This document shows, piece after piece, positions 15,868-24,940 of a stretch of DNA of 36,087 bases (position 1 is the first letter of the stretch; every line of letters starts with the position of its first letter). The stretch is from an uncultured Bacilli bacterium. Its GTDB lineage: Bacteria > Bacillota_I > Bacilli_A > RF39 > UBA660. The position numbers and the translations under genes are program-made. The notes below the pieces were generated by a model. That model searched no databases and was not told where the DNA came from. It was given only the letters and a program-made list of their open reading frames with translations. Where the stretch lies: the NCBI GenBank assembly GCA_934122275.1, contig CAKOWI010000009.1, forward strand, positions 1-36,087, in the 5' to 3' direction.

Positions 15868-15900
15868 ATCTATTATATATACACTAGATATATAATAGAT
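15868..15900. repeat. Perfect 13-bp AT-rich inverted repeat
   Basis: ATCTATTATATAT (15868-15880) and ATATATAATAGAT (15888-15900) with a seven-base loop ACACTAG. It sits exactly at the point where the antitoxin remnant loses its N-terminus. It may be an old operator or a recombination scar. Confidence 0.6.
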
Positions 15901-15970
15901 ACATTTATATTATATGCAGTTTTTAATTTCTGATACATTAAATATGAGGAATTTCACATAATTTAATGCA

Positions 15971-15994
15971 AAAAAAACAGATAAATATCTGTTT
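15971..15994 (-). terminator. Terminator of the prepilin peptidase gene
   Basis: Minus-strand stem AAACAGATA / TATCTGTTT (15986-15994 with 15975-15983), loop of two, then a T-run. It overlaps the TAA stop codon. Confidence 0.8.
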
Positions 15995-16775
15995 AAAAAA
16001 AGTTTAAAATATCAACTATGTTTATTTGTGTAAGCAGTAAAATTACTGCAGATATTGAAAGATAAGGACCAAATGGTAAAATATTATTATCATTTTTAAT
16101 AAGACTAATTACAGATAAAGGAAGTGCTATAAATGATGATATAAATAGCGTTACTAATGACATATCAAATCCTAATACAAGTCCTATTATAAACATTAGC
16201 TTTATATCACCACCACCTAAGCTTTCCTTTTTAAACATAAAATCTCCTAATTCTTTAAATAGATATAATATGGCAAATGATCCTAATCCGTTTAATATAG
16301 GCTTAATTAAGCCATTAAATATGCCTAATTTGTTTATAAACATATTAATTATAAACTCCATTAATAGTAGTATAAATCCAGTAATTAATACTTCATCAGG
16401 TATAATATAGTATTTTATGTCACTAATACTTATAATTATAAGTATTGAGATAAAAGTTATTGAGATAAAAAACTTAATATTAAAACCAAAAACTAAATAT
16501 GATAATAGAAATAATATACCAGTTAATAATTCAAAAAAAGGATAAAATATGGATATCCTTTTTTTGCATTTCTTACATTTGCCTTTTAAAAATACATAGG
16601 ATAATACTGGTATGAGTTCATAAAATTTAAGCTTATGATTACAATTTGGACAATGCGATTCAGGAAATATAATTGACATATTATTTGGTATTCTATAACC
16701 TACTACGTTAAAAAATGATCCAAATACAAGTCCAAATATAAATATCATTATACTAATAAATACTTCATAGCTCAT
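15993..16775 (-). CDS. pilD: Prepilin peptidase (PilD/ComC)
   Basis: A 260-residue polytopic membrane aspartic peptidase. The N-terminal domain has GSFFNVVGYRIP and a two-CxxC zinc site (CPNC ... CKKC). Catalytic aspartates are in SDIKYYIIPDE (about 117-127) and GGGDIKL (about 187-193), the GxGD-type site. It removes the short leaders of the prepilins at 11446-13529, and probably the one at 27772, and may N-methylate the new N-terminus. AGGAGG precedes the ATG. It follows pilC by nine bases, so the two form an operon. Confidence 0.95.
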   Translation of the reverse strand: MSYEVFISIMIFIFGLVFGSFFNVVGYRIPNNMSIIFPESHCPNCNHKLKFYELIPVLSYVFLKGKCKKCKKRISIFYPFFELLTGILFLLSYLVFGFNIKFFISITFISILIIISISDIKYYIIPDEVLITGFILLLMEFIINMFINKLGIFNGLIKPILNGLGSFAILYLFKELGDFMFKKESLGGGDIKLMFIIGLVLGFDMSLVTLFISSFIALPLSVISLIKNDNNILPFGPYLSISAVILLLTQINIVDILNFF

Positions 16776-16784
16776 ATATTCCTC

Positions 16785-18653
16785 CTATAGAGCATCATAC
16801 ATTCCATACATAGGAATAATTACTGAAAGTAATATGCCACCTACTACAACTGCTAAGAATACTATAAGAGCAGGTTCTATAAGTGATTTCATTTGATTTA
16901 TTATATTTCTATGTTGTTCTTGATAATACTCAGATACCTTTTCAAGCATAGGACCTAATCTACCAGTTTTCTCACCAGTAATTAACATTTGATATGCTAT
17001 TAATGGAAATGCCCACTGATCTTTAAATGCCTTAGAAATAGGTTCACCTTTAGTTAAGTTTTTAGCAGTATCACGTATTAATTTTTTGTATATTTCATTA
17101 TTAGTAATCTTACTTAATACACTCATTGAGTCAGTAATAAATACGTTATGATTTACTAAGTTAGCAAAAGTTTTAGTAAATATTGTAACTTCATTATATA
17201 TTATAATGTTTCCAAATATAGGTAATTTCATCGTAAATTCTTGCACTTTTCTTCTAAAACCAACAACGTTTTTATATAAATATATAAATACTAAACATAA
17301 AATAATTATGCCTATCAATAAGAATAGTAGATAATTCTTTAAAAAGTCACTTATTGCTATAACTACTTTAGTAATACCAGGTAAATCACTTCCTAAGTCT
17401 TCATATATACTAACAAACTGAGGTACAACCCACATTAAGATAAATGTGATAACTATTGCCGCAAAAACAGTTACAACAATAGGATATGTCATAGCTGATT
17501 TCATTTGTTTTTTAGTTTGTTCAGACTCAGAATAATATTCTACCATGTCATCTAATGTTTCAGTTAAATTACCAGTCATTTCAGCAGTTTTAATCATGTT
17601 AATTAATAATTTAGGAAAAGCTTCACCTCTTTTATCCATTGCAACTGATAAAACATCACCATTAGATAAATCATAATATACAGCCCTTAAAGCTTTCTTT
17701 TCATTAACATTCTTACACTGTTGTTCTAGCAATTTTACTGCATCTGCTAATGCAATACCAGATTTTAAATATGCAGATAATTGTGACAAATAAAACACTA
17801 ATTTTGATTTAGAAAACTTAAATGCACCAATATTTATTGACTTAGGTTTAGCTGCATGTATTTCATAAACATCATAACCTTCTGCTATTAAAAATGAATA
17901 AACATCTACTCTAGAATTAGCTTCTATACTACTTTTTTCAAGTTCACCTTTAGAGTTTCTGGCTAAATAATTAAATACCATAGGTGTTTCAAATCTAGCA
18001 GCTTCAGTATTACTCTTTAATTGTTCAGTTAAAACTTGTTTTTTAGCCTCATATTCTAATAATTTTTTAGGAGTATTATCAGATTTACTACGAGCTAATT
18101 TAATTCTTTCAGATAAGCTTGTTGCTTCTCCTTTTTTTCTTTTTTCAGCAATAATAGCTTCTTGTTTTGCTAAAGCTTCTTGATCTTTCTTTTCCATAGC
18201 TTGTTCTTTTTCTAATCTAGCTTTAGCTATTTTCTCATTTTGAATTCTAATTTGTTCTTGTTCTGCAACTTTTTTTCTCTCTTCTTCCCTTATTTTAGCT
18301 ACTAATTCGTTATATCCTTTTTGTTTTTTCAAAGCTTCAACTTGTTTCATTTGAGCAAGTATTACAGGATTAGTTTCTACTTCAGGCTTTTTAGGAGTTT
18401 CATATGCAGATCTTACTTCATTTCTATTAATTACTTTTTCATCTGGTTTAATTTCTTCTAACTTTTTATTTTTATTAAATACATCAGTTGGACCAGTTGG
18501 AACATTATTAGTATTAGACGTAAAAACATTTATACTTTGATTTGTATTTACGTTATTACTAACTGGTTTCTTTTTCTGAAATGGTGACATAACTCCTCTA
18601 TATAAAGATACGAACGGAGTTAAAACTGCATCTAATATTTTCATAATTAACAT
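16785..18653 (-). CDS. pilC: Pilus platform protein PilC/GspF with long N-terminal extension
   Basis: A 622-residue inner-membrane platform protein. The GspF region begins near 227 (FNYLARNSKGELEKSSIEA) and contains two GspF repeats with three membrane segments (about 388-410, 440-465, 595-617). It interacts with the PilB ATPase during assembly. The first 225 residues are extra compared with the usual 400-residue PilC: a hydrophobic start, an Asn/Thr-rich stretch and a highly charged Lys/Glu helix (about 103-195) likely to be a coiled coil. GGAAGG lies close to the ATG at 18653; an ATG three codons later is an alternative. An extended -10 promoter lies at 18675-18683. Confidence 0.92.
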   Translation of the reverse strand: MLIMKILDAVLTPFVSLYRGVMSPFQKKKPVSNNVNTNQSINVFTSNTNNVPTGPTDVFNKNKKLEEIKPDEKVINRNEVRSAYETPKKPEVETNPVILAQMKQVEALKKQKGYNELVAKIREEERKKVAEQEQIRIQNEKIAKARLEKEQAMEKKDQEALAKQEAIIAEKRKKGEATSLSERIKLARSKSDNTPKKLLEYEAKKQVLTEQLKSNTEAARFETPMVFNYLARNSKGELEKSSIEANSRVDVYSFLIAEGYDVYEIHAAKPKSINIGAFKFSKSKLVFYLSQLSAYLKSGIALADAVKLLEQQCKNVNEKKALRAVYYDLSNGDVLSVAMDKRGEAFPKLLINMIKTAEMTGNLTETLDDMVEYYSESEQTKKQMKSAMTYPIVVTVFAAIVITFILMWVVPQFVSIYEDLGSDLPGITKVVIAISDFLKNYLLFLLIGIIILCLVFIYLYKNVVGFRRKVQEFTMKLPIFGNIIIYNEVTIFTKTFANLVNHNVFITDSMSVLSKITNNEIYKKLIRDTAKNLTKGEPISKAFKDQWAFPLIAYQMLITGEKTGRLGPMLEKVSEYYQEQHRNIINQMKSLIEPALIVFLAVVVGGILLSVIIPMYGMYDAL

Positions 18654-18674
18654 ACACCTTCCTATTCTTGTAAT

Positions 18675-18683
18675 ATTATATCA
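18675..18683 (-). promoter_or_regulatory. Extended -10 promoter for pilC-pilD
   Basis: Minus-strand TGATATAAT (TGn plus a perfect -10) 22 bases upstream of pilC; no clear -35, as expected for extended -10 promoters. Confidence 0.5.
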
Positions 18684-18758
18684 TACATTTTCAAATTCTA
18701 AAAGATTTTTTTCAATCATTTTATCAATTAGGCATATACTACTTTAGAGGTGGAACAT

Positions 18759-19112
18759 ATGTATAATCAAATACCTTTTATGATGCCAGGTACAAATGCT
18801 ACAGGTTTAGCTACTAAAGCTTCACTACTTGGAAAAATTAATTGGTCATCACTACTTACTAATGCTCAAAAAACCTTAAATGTAGTAAACCAAGCAGTAC
18901 CTTTATATTATCAGATCAAACCAGTTTTTAAAAACATAAGAACCATAGGAAAAATAGGAAAAGAATTTGCAAAAATAGGAAATAACAACCAAAATATAGG
19001 TAGTGAAAACAGTTTAAATAATGAAGTAAGTAATAATATAGTAGAAAATAATAATTATACATCTAGTGAAAATGATAATGAAGATATTCCTACACCAACA
19101 TTTTTCATATAA
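18759..19112 (+). CDS. yqfQ: YqfQ/VrrA-like protein
   Basis: A 117-residue protein. The central segment LLTNAQKTLNVVNQAVPLYY, running on into IKPVFKNIRTI, matches the conserved core of YqfQ (VrrA), a small protein of unknown role. Its gene lies near sigA and trmK in Bacillus, and the same neighbourhood occurs here. The C-terminal third is Asn/Glu-rich low complexity. The ATG at 18759 is used because GAGGTGG is spaced for it; a GTG nine bases earlier overlaps the SD. It converges on trmK across a shared terminator. Confidence 0.7.
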   Translation: MYNQIPFMMPGTNATGLATKASLLGKINWSSLLTNAQKTLNVVNQAVPLYYQIKPVFKNIRTIGKIGKEFAKIGNNNQNIGSENSLNNEVSNNIVENNNYTSSENDNEDIPTPTFFI

Positions 19113-19168
19113 AAAAGCACTTAACTGATGTAAATAAAGCTTAAGATACATCAAACTAGTGCTTTTTT
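19111..19168. terminator. Long bidirectional terminator between yqfQ and trmK
   Basis: Outer stem AAAAAAGCACT / AGTGCTTTTTT with an inner stem TGATGT / ACATCA. It lies between the convergent stop codons and occupies almost the whole gap. Confidence 0.8.
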
Positions 19169-19170
19169 AG

Positions 19171-19854
19171 TTATAAATTTTTTATTTCTTTTTTTATTTT
19201 AAAGTTTAATATATATAATTTAATTTTTCTAGATATCTTATTATATGGTAACTTCCTTATAATTTTGTTATTATTTTTAATTTCAGCACCATACATTTCT
19301 TTAAATAATTTATCTTTATTAGCTAATAATACAGGCCCAAAATATATTTCTCTATCACTATACTTTTTTATGCCTTTAACGAATTTAATTACTATGTAAA
19401 AGATATTATTTTCCTTTACTATTACCTCATCGCTAACATTATATCCTAAATCTATTAAAGTTTTTCTTATATCTGGACAATTAGTATTAGATTGAATAAT
19501 TATAGTATTAATATTTTTTAGTTTATCTTTACCATTAAATAGTATTTCCCTTATTTTAACATTACCAAGTCCTGATAACACTATGGTATCAATTTTATCT
19601 TTAGCTGTAATTTTTTCTAAACCATCACCGAGCCTTGTTTCTATTTTAGTTATATTATTTATCATAATGTTTTTTTTAGCTTGATTAAGTGCACCTTCTG
19701 TTATATCACATGCTATAGATTTTTCTATTATTTTTTGTTTAATTAAATATATATCAAGAAGTGCATGATCACATCCAATATCTGCAAGATATTTAGTATT
19801 AGTAACCATACTAGCAATTGCATTAAGTCTCTTTGACAATTTAATATTAGTCAC
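19171..19854 (-). CDS. trmK: tRNA (adenine22-N1)-methyltransferase TrmK
   Basis: A 227-residue TrmK. It starts with LSKRLNAIASMV and has the SAM-binding ADIGCDHALLDIYL motif, AKKNI and the GDGLEKI element. TrmK methylates N1 of adenine 22 in tRNA using SAM. At the position of the family's AGMGG loop this protein reads LSGLGNVKI, an unusual change. The start is GTG, overlapping the rpoD stop by eight bases (GTGACTAA), with AAAGGA upstream. It is the last gene of a dnaG-rpoD-trmK operon, the same order as in Bacillus apart from intervening genes. Confidence 0.9.
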   Translation of the reverse strand: MTNIKLSKRLNAIASMVTNTKYLADIGCDHALLDIYLIKQKIIEKSIACDITEGALNQAKKNIMINNITKIETRLGDGLEKITAKDKIDTIVLSGLGNVKIREILFNGKDKLKNINTIIIQSNTNCPDIRKTLIDLGYNVSDEVIVKENNIFYIVIKFVKGIKKYSDREIYFGPVLLANKDKLFKEMYGAEIKNNNKIIRKLPYNKISRKIKLYILNFKIKKEIKNL

Positions 19855-20941
19855 TCAAATAATCCTTTAATTTTCTAGATCTTGATGGATGTCTTAATTT
19901 TCTTAATGCTTTAGCTTCTATCTGTCTTATTCTTTCACGAGTTACACCAAACATATTACCAACTTCTTCTAGTGTATGACAAGTACCGCCATGTAAACCA
20001 AATCTAAGTTTCAAAACCTCTTCTTCACGTGGAGTTAGAGTCTTTAAAACATCAGATATTTCATCTTTTAATACTTCATTTATAGCATATTCTTCAGGAC
20101 TCATACTGCTTTCATCTTTAAGAAAATCCCCTAAATGTGAGTCGTCTTCTTCACCAATTGGTGTTTCAAGTGATAATGGATCTTGAGATATTTTAAATAT
20201 TTCTCTTACCTTTTCTTCAGTAGTACCCATTTTCTTGGCAATTTCAGCTTCAGTAGGTTCTCTATTTAATTCAAGTGTTAACTGTCTTTGAACTTTCTTT
20301 AACTTATTAATGGTTTCTACCATATGAACTGGGACACGAATGGTTTTTGCTTGGTCTGCTATTGCACGAGTTATAGCTTGTCTAATCCACCATGTTGCAT
20401 AAGTTGAAAATTTATATCCTTTAGATGCATCAAATTTATCTACTGCTTTCATAAGACCAATATTTCCTTCTTGAATTAAGTCAAGAAATGATAAGTTCCT
20501 TCCAACATATCTTTTTGCAATAGAAACAACAAGTCTTAAGTTTGATTCAGCAAGTATTCTTTTGGCTTCTTCATCACCTTCTTCAACTCTTTTAGACAAA
20601 GCAAGCTCTTCATCTAGACTAAGTAAACTTATTTTACCAATCTCTTTTAAATACATTCTAACAGGATCATTTATGTTAGCATTTTTAGGAATAGCAATAT
20701 CTTCTAAAGATAGTTCTTCTCCCTCATCATTATCTTCATCATCCTCGAAATTTTCTGAAGTAACATCAATGTTATTATCATGAAATGCATTATATAATTC
20801 ATCTAATGAATCAGCATCCATTTCAAGTCCCTTTAGACTTTCTGCAAGTTCTTCATATGTTAAAAATCCTTGCTTTTTTCCTTTTTCTATTAATTCATTT
20901 TTTCTTTGTTCAAAAGTTTTTATTTCCTTCGTATCTTTCAT
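19847..20941 (-). CDS. rpoD: Primary sigma factor RpoD (sigma-A)
   Basis: A 364-residue housekeeping sigma factor. Region 1.1 is followed by an acidic stretch (about 60-80). Region 1.2 carries DPVRMYLKEIG. Region 2 has NLRLVVSIAKRY, LDLIQEGNIGLMKAVDKF and the -10-reading YKFSTYATWWIRQAI. Region 3 and region 4 (EEVGNMFGVTRERIRQIEAKALRKLR) are intact. Size matches Bacillus SigA (371). The ATG one base after the dnaG stop (TAG-T-ATG) is chosen, with AGAGAG upstream. Sits between dnaG and trmK, the classic macromolecular synthesis operon minus rpsU. Confidence 0.97.
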   Translation of the reverse strand: MKDTKEIKTFEQRKNELIEKGKKQGFLTYEELAESLKGLEMDADSLDELYNAFHDNNIDVTSENFEDDEDNDEGEELSLEDIAIPKNANINDPVRMYLKEIGKISLLSLDEELALSKRVEEGDEEAKRILAESNLRLVVSIAKRYVGRNLSFLDLIQEGNIGLMKAVDKFDASKGYKFSTYATWWIRQAITRAIADQAKTIRVPVHMVETINKLKKVQRQLTLELNREPTEAEIAKKMGTTEEKVREIFKISQDPLSLETPIGEEDDSHLGDFLKDESSMSPEEYAINEVLKDEISDVLKTLTPREEEVLKLRFGLHGGTCHTLEEVGNMFGVTRERIRQIEAKALRKLRHPSRSRKLKDYLSD

Positions 20942-20942
20942 A

Positions 20943-22685
20943 CTACACACTCTCTTTCTTTTTTAGTTCTGCTAATTTTTTTAATAACTCAACTTTTTTA
21001 GCAACACTATCTTCCTTTTCAATTTTTTCTTTTATATGATTAATTTCATTTTTGAGAACTCCATTATCTATTGTTTTTACATAATCATATATTTGATCGT
21101 TACTAACCTTATTTGGTAACATTAATGAATCTATCTTAAGAACCTCATTTATTAAATCAGTTTTATCTTGTAAGAATACCGTAAAATCAGTAACATCAAT
21201 GTAATTTTTCTTATCATAGAAATCCTCTATTTCACAAGCAATTCTAGATAATAAACGGTTTGATAAATAAGATACATTATTTTTATATATTTTAATCGTG
21301 TCAATATCTCTTAACATATAATAAATCAAATATTCTTCTGCCTTAATATATCTATTTTTTTTATTATTATTATAAACAGGTTTCGTAATTATTATTTTCT
21401 TTTTTTCTTCCTTTTTATCAATTAATGATTCTATCGTTTCTACATCAACACCAGTTTGCTTAGAAAGCTTTTTAATCGTTAATTCATAAACAATTTTATC
21501 ATTTATCTTAGATAATTCCTTTACGGACTCATTAATATAATTAGAAACTTCAGTAGCATCATTAAAATTTATGTTTTCTTTATTCTTATTTATTTTAAAC
21601 TCAAATGACGAAGTTGCATTTTTTAAATGAGTTAAGAATAAATTAAATCCCTTTTTTAATATATATTCATCCGGGTCTAAATCATCTTCTAATCTAATAA
21701 CTTTAGGTTCTATATCTATTTTTTCTAAAGCTTCTATGGCACTTACCGTAGCTTTTTCACCAGCCTTATCACCATCAAAACACAAAACTACATCACTAGA
21801 TAACCTTCTTATTAAACTTGCATGTTCTTTAGTAATAGCAGTTCCCATTGTTGCAACAACGTTTTTTATTCCAACTGTATAAAGCCTTATAACATCCATA
21901 AATCCTTCAACAATAATCACTTGTTTTTTTTCTCTAACGTACTTTATTGCTCTGCTATAATTATATAATGTATTTCCCTTTTTAAATACTATAGACTCTT
22001 TTGAATTAACGTATTTATTTTCACCTGAATTAGTATATATTCTACCAGAAAAACCAATTGTTCTACCTTCACTATCATGTATAGGAAACATTATTCTGTT
22101 TCTAAATATATCATAAGTAAAGTTATCTTTAATTCCACAAAGTCCAATTAAGTTAATGTCTTCTTTTAAATACTTTTTAGACTCTAATAGTTTACTTAAT
22201 CCATTATCATCAAAAGATAATCCAATTTCAAAGTTTTTAATAACATCATCGTCTAATTTTCTGTTATTTAAGTATTTAATGGCTTCCTTACCATATACAG
22301 TATTAATGTTATTTTGATAATATTTATTAGCTAAATTAAATATATCATAGTATTTCTGATTAGGACTTATAGTGTCTTTTTCTTCATAAGAAGAATCAAT
22401 TTTTATTCCTATTTTACTAGCTACTATACTAACTGCCTTTGAAAAACTAACCTTTTCATAATTAGATACAAAGTTAAATACGTTTCCAGATGCCCCACAT
22501 ACAAAACAAGTATAAATTTGTTTTTCTTTTGAAATACTCATACTTGGATTATGATCATCATGAAATGGACATACCGCAAAATAATTCTTACCTCTTTGTT
22601 CTAAAGGGAGGTATTCTCCAATTACAGATACTATATCAACTTTTCTTTGTATATCAAGAATTGTATCATAAGGTATTTTCTCCAT
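20943..22685 (-). CDS. dnaG: DNA primase DnaG
   Basis: A 580-residue primase. The N-terminal CHC2-type zinc site is CPFHDDH ... CFVCGASG (about 39-65). The central catalytic core contains the TOPRIM signatures VIIVEGFMDVI and CFDGDKAGEKA. The C-terminal helical region, which contacts the replicative helicase, is present but divergent. It makes RNA primers for lagging-strand synthesis. GGGAGGAG precedes the ATG. It is the first gene of the dnaG-rpoD-trmK operon. Confidence 0.96.
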   Translation of the reverse strand: MEKIPYDTILDIQRKVDIVSVIGEYLPLEQRGKNYFAVCPFHDDHNPSMSISKEKQIYTCFVCGASGNVFNFVSNYEKVSFSKAVSIVASKIGIKIDSSYEEKDTISPNQKYYDIFNLANKYYQNNINTVYGKEAIKYLNNRKLDDDVIKNFEIGLSFDDNGLSKLLESKKYLKEDINLIGLCGIKDNFTYDIFRNRIMFPIHDSEGRTIGFSGRIYTNSGENKYVNSKESIVFKKGNTLYNYSRAIKYVREKKQVIIVEGFMDVIRLYTVGIKNVVATMGTAITKEHASLIRRLSSDVVLCFDGDKAGEKATVSAIEALEKIDIEPKVIRLEDDLDPDEYILKKGFNLFLTHLKNATSSFEFKINKNKENINFNDATEVSNYINESVKELSKINDKIVYELTIKKLSKQTGVDVETIESLIDKKEEKKKIIITKPVYNNNKKNRYIKAEEYLIYYMLRDIDTIKIYKNNVSYLSNRLLSRIACEIEDFYDKKNYIDVTDFTVFLQDKTDLINEVLKIDSLMLPNKVSNDQIYDYVKTIDNGVLKNEINHIKEKIEKEDSVAKKVELLKKLAELKKKESV

Positions 22686-22741
22686 AAACTCCTCCCAATA
22701 TAATTATTCGCCATTTTTTGATAATTTCCTCGTTTTTTCTT

Positions 22742-22779
22742 AAAAAAAAAAGAAAAAACTACTTTATTTTGTAGTTTTT
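22742..22779 (-). terminator. Terminator of proS
   Basis: Minus-strand stem AAAAACTAC / GTAGTTTTT (22771-22779 with 22754-22762), loop of eight, then a long T-run with one C. The proS stop codon overlaps the stem. Confidence 0.85.
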
Positions 22780-24469
22780 ATTCTAAAATATCCTCTATTT
22801 TTGACAATGCATCATATAATGATACTTCTTCAAAATCTGCCTTACTTCTTTCTTTTATTTCAACTATTTGATCGTTTATTTTATTACCAACAGTTATTCT
22901 AATTGGTATTCCTATTAAATCCATATCATTAAATTTTACGCCTATTCTTTCTTCTCTATCATCCATAATAGTTGAAATACCATTTTTCTTAAGCTCATTA
23001 TATAGATAATTAGCTGCATCCATTTGTGCTTCATCTAAAGTATTAACTACTACCACAGATACTTTAAAAGGTGCTATTTCAATAGGCCATATTATTCCTT
23101 TATCATCATTATGCTGCTCGATAGCTGCTGCCATACATCTACCAACACCAATACCATAACAGCCCATCCATACGTATTTAGATACGTTTTCTTTATCTAA
23201 ATACGTTAAATTCATACTTTCTGAATACTTTGTTCCTAGTTTAAAAGTATTACCTATTTCAATTCCATTTGTAAATGATAACTCATTACCACAATTAGGA
23301 CATAAATCAGCTTTTGTAATGTTTCTTATATCACCAACAAGCAAGTAATCAAAATCAGATAAATTAACGTTTTTATAGTGGTAATCTGTTTTATTAGCTC
23401 CAACTACAAAATTAGTCATATTTAATATTTCATTATCAATAATTATTGGTATATCAAGACCAATAGGACCGATAAATCCAACTAATGCACCAGTTATTTC
23501 TTCTACTAAAGCTGGCTCTGCAAGTGATATTTCATTAACATTAAGAAGCTTCTTTAACTTAAATTCATTAACTTCCATATCACCTTTTACTAAAACAGCA
23601 TAACACTTATCATCTGATTTATATATTAGTGTTTTAACGAATTTATCCTTTGGTTCTTTTAAATATTCTGATACTTCATCAATAGTGCCAACATTAGGTG
23701 TCATTATAAGCTCTCTTGGTTTTAATTCCTCGTCTGATTTATTAGTTATTGTACTACAAACAGCAACATCACTATTAGAAGCATATCCACAGCTGTCACA
23801 TATAACTAATTTATCTTCACCAATATCAGTTATTGCCTGAAATTCTTCTGATAATAAACCACCCATTGACCCGGTATCAGATTTAACTATCTTATAATTA
23901 ATACCTAATCTTGTAAATATTTTTTTATATGCATTATACATTTCATTATATGAATTATCTAATCCTTTTTCATCTATATCAAAAGAATAAGCATCCTTCA
24001 TCAAAAACTCTCTAACTCTTATTAATCCATATCTACTTCTAGCTTCATCTCTAAATTTATCTTGTATTTGATATATTCTAAAAGGTAAATCTTTGTATGA
24101 TCTAACTTTTGATGCTGCAGCTTGTGTGAATAATTCTTCGTGAGTAGGCCCTAAAATATACGGCTTATTAAATCTATCATTAAGACAAAACATATCTTTA
24201 CCAAAAACATCTTTTCTACCTGATTTCTCATATATATCTTCTGATATTAGTGCAGGCATTAATAATTCACCACAAGATACGTTCTCCATTTCCTCTCTAA
24301 TAATCTTTTCAATGTTTTTTATAACTTTATATCCAAGTGGCAAATACATATAAATACCACTAGAAGTCTTTTTTATCATTCCAGCTCTAGTGAGTAAATT
24401 TCCACTTACAGATTCTTCATCTTTAGGATTTTCTCTTAATGTATAAAAATAACTATTTTTAAGCTTCAT
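22778..24469 (-). CDS. proS: Prolyl-tRNA synthetase (bacterial type)
   Basis: A 563-residue class II synthetase. Motif 2 includes FRIYQIQDKFRDEARSRYGLIRVREF. An insertion (editing) domain spans roughly 225-385, as in bacterial-type ProRS, and motif 3 is MGCYGIGVGRCMAAAIEQ. The C-terminal anticodon-binding domain is present. It charges tRNA-Pro. The segment at 221-224 (CDSC) and later CPNC are metal-type cysteine pairs seen in a subset of the family. It has its own sigma-A-type promoter (24495-24523), immediately after the terminator of the upstream unknown gene. Confidence 0.96.
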   Translation of the reverse strand: MKLKNSYFYTLRENPKDEESVSGNLLTRAGMIKKTSSGIYMYLPLGYKVIKNIEKIIREEMENVSCGELLMPALISEDIYEKSGRKDVFGKDMFCLNDRFNKPYILGPTHEELFTQAAASKVRSYKDLPFRIYQIQDKFRDEARSRYGLIRVREFLMKDAYSFDIDEKGLDNSYNEMYNAYKKIFTRLGINYKIVKSDTGSMGGLLSEEFQAITDIGEDKLVICDSCGYASNSDVAVCSTITNKSDEELKPRELIMTPNVGTIDEVSEYLKEPKDKFVKTLIYKSDDKCYAVLVKGDMEVNEFKLKKLLNVNEISLAEPALVEEITGALVGFIGPIGLDIPIIIDNEILNMTNFVVGANKTDYHYKNVNLSDFDYLLVGDIRNITKADLCPNCGNELSFTNGIEIGNTFKLGTKYSESMNLTYLDKENVSKYVWMGCYGIGVGRCMAAAIEQHNDDKGIIWPIEIAPFKVSVVVVNTLDEAQMDAANYLYNELKKNGISTIMDDREERIGVKFNDMDLIGIPIRITVGNKINDQIVEIKERSKADFEEVSLYDALSKIEDILE

Positions 24470-24494
24470 AAAAACACCACAACTTTCAATATAA

Positions 24495-24523
24495 AGTATA
24501 TATTAAATGAAAAAATATAGCAA
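24495..24523 (-). promoter_or_regulatory. proS promoter
   Basis: TTGCTA (24518-24523), 17-base spacer, TATACT (24495-24500) on the minus strand, 26 bases before the proS start. Confidence 0.6.
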
Positions 24524-24550
24524 GAAAAAAGACCCTAGTTTGGTCTTTTT
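24524..24550 (-). terminator. Terminator of the valS transcript
   Basis: Minus-strand stem AAAAAGACC / GGTCTTTTT (24542-24550 with 24526-24534), loop of seven containing the TAG stop codon of the preceding gene, then TTTTTT. Confidence 0.85.
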
Positions 24551-24918
24551 GTTAAGCTTATATTATTTTTATAATTTTCATACTGAGTAGAAAAACTCTT
24601 TAATTCTTCAGAATTTAAATAATAATTATTATCTTTTTTTACTACTAAACCCTTTGCCTTATAGAATTCAAATGAATCAGTAAGAAGCTCAATTTCATTC
24701 ATATTTAAACAATCAGTTGACTTACACATACTATATTCAGCTTCTAAATCCATAAGATAACTTGCATCTTTTTCAGAAAGCGGTATATATTCCATATCAT
24801 CTGCAAACATAAGATAATTAGCAAATATTCTTTCAAATAAGGTATAAGTTAAATCCTCAAAATCAGAATACTTCTGTTCTTTAATTCTTTTTCCCATGCT
24901 ATTCATACATTCTAACAT
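24535..24918 (-). CDS. Unknown small protein downstream of valS
   Basis: A 127-residue acidic, probably helical protein I do not recognise. No membrane segment or catalytic motif is visible; there are four cysteines (two near the start, KSTDCLNM in the middle). The ATG at 24918 fits GGGTGG upstream better than an in-frame ATG six codons earlier. It follows valS by about 20 bases and ends in a terminator, so it is likely co-regulated by the valS T-box. Confidence 0.6.
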   Translation of the reverse strand: MLECMNSMGKRIKEQKYSDFEDLTYTLFERIFANYLMFADDMEYIPLSEKDASYLMDLEAEYSMCKSTDCLNMNEIELLTDSFEFYKAKGLVVKKDNNYYLNSEELKSFSTQYENYKNNISLTKRPN

Positions 24919-24940
24919 ACTAAAACCACCCTTCATTTAT

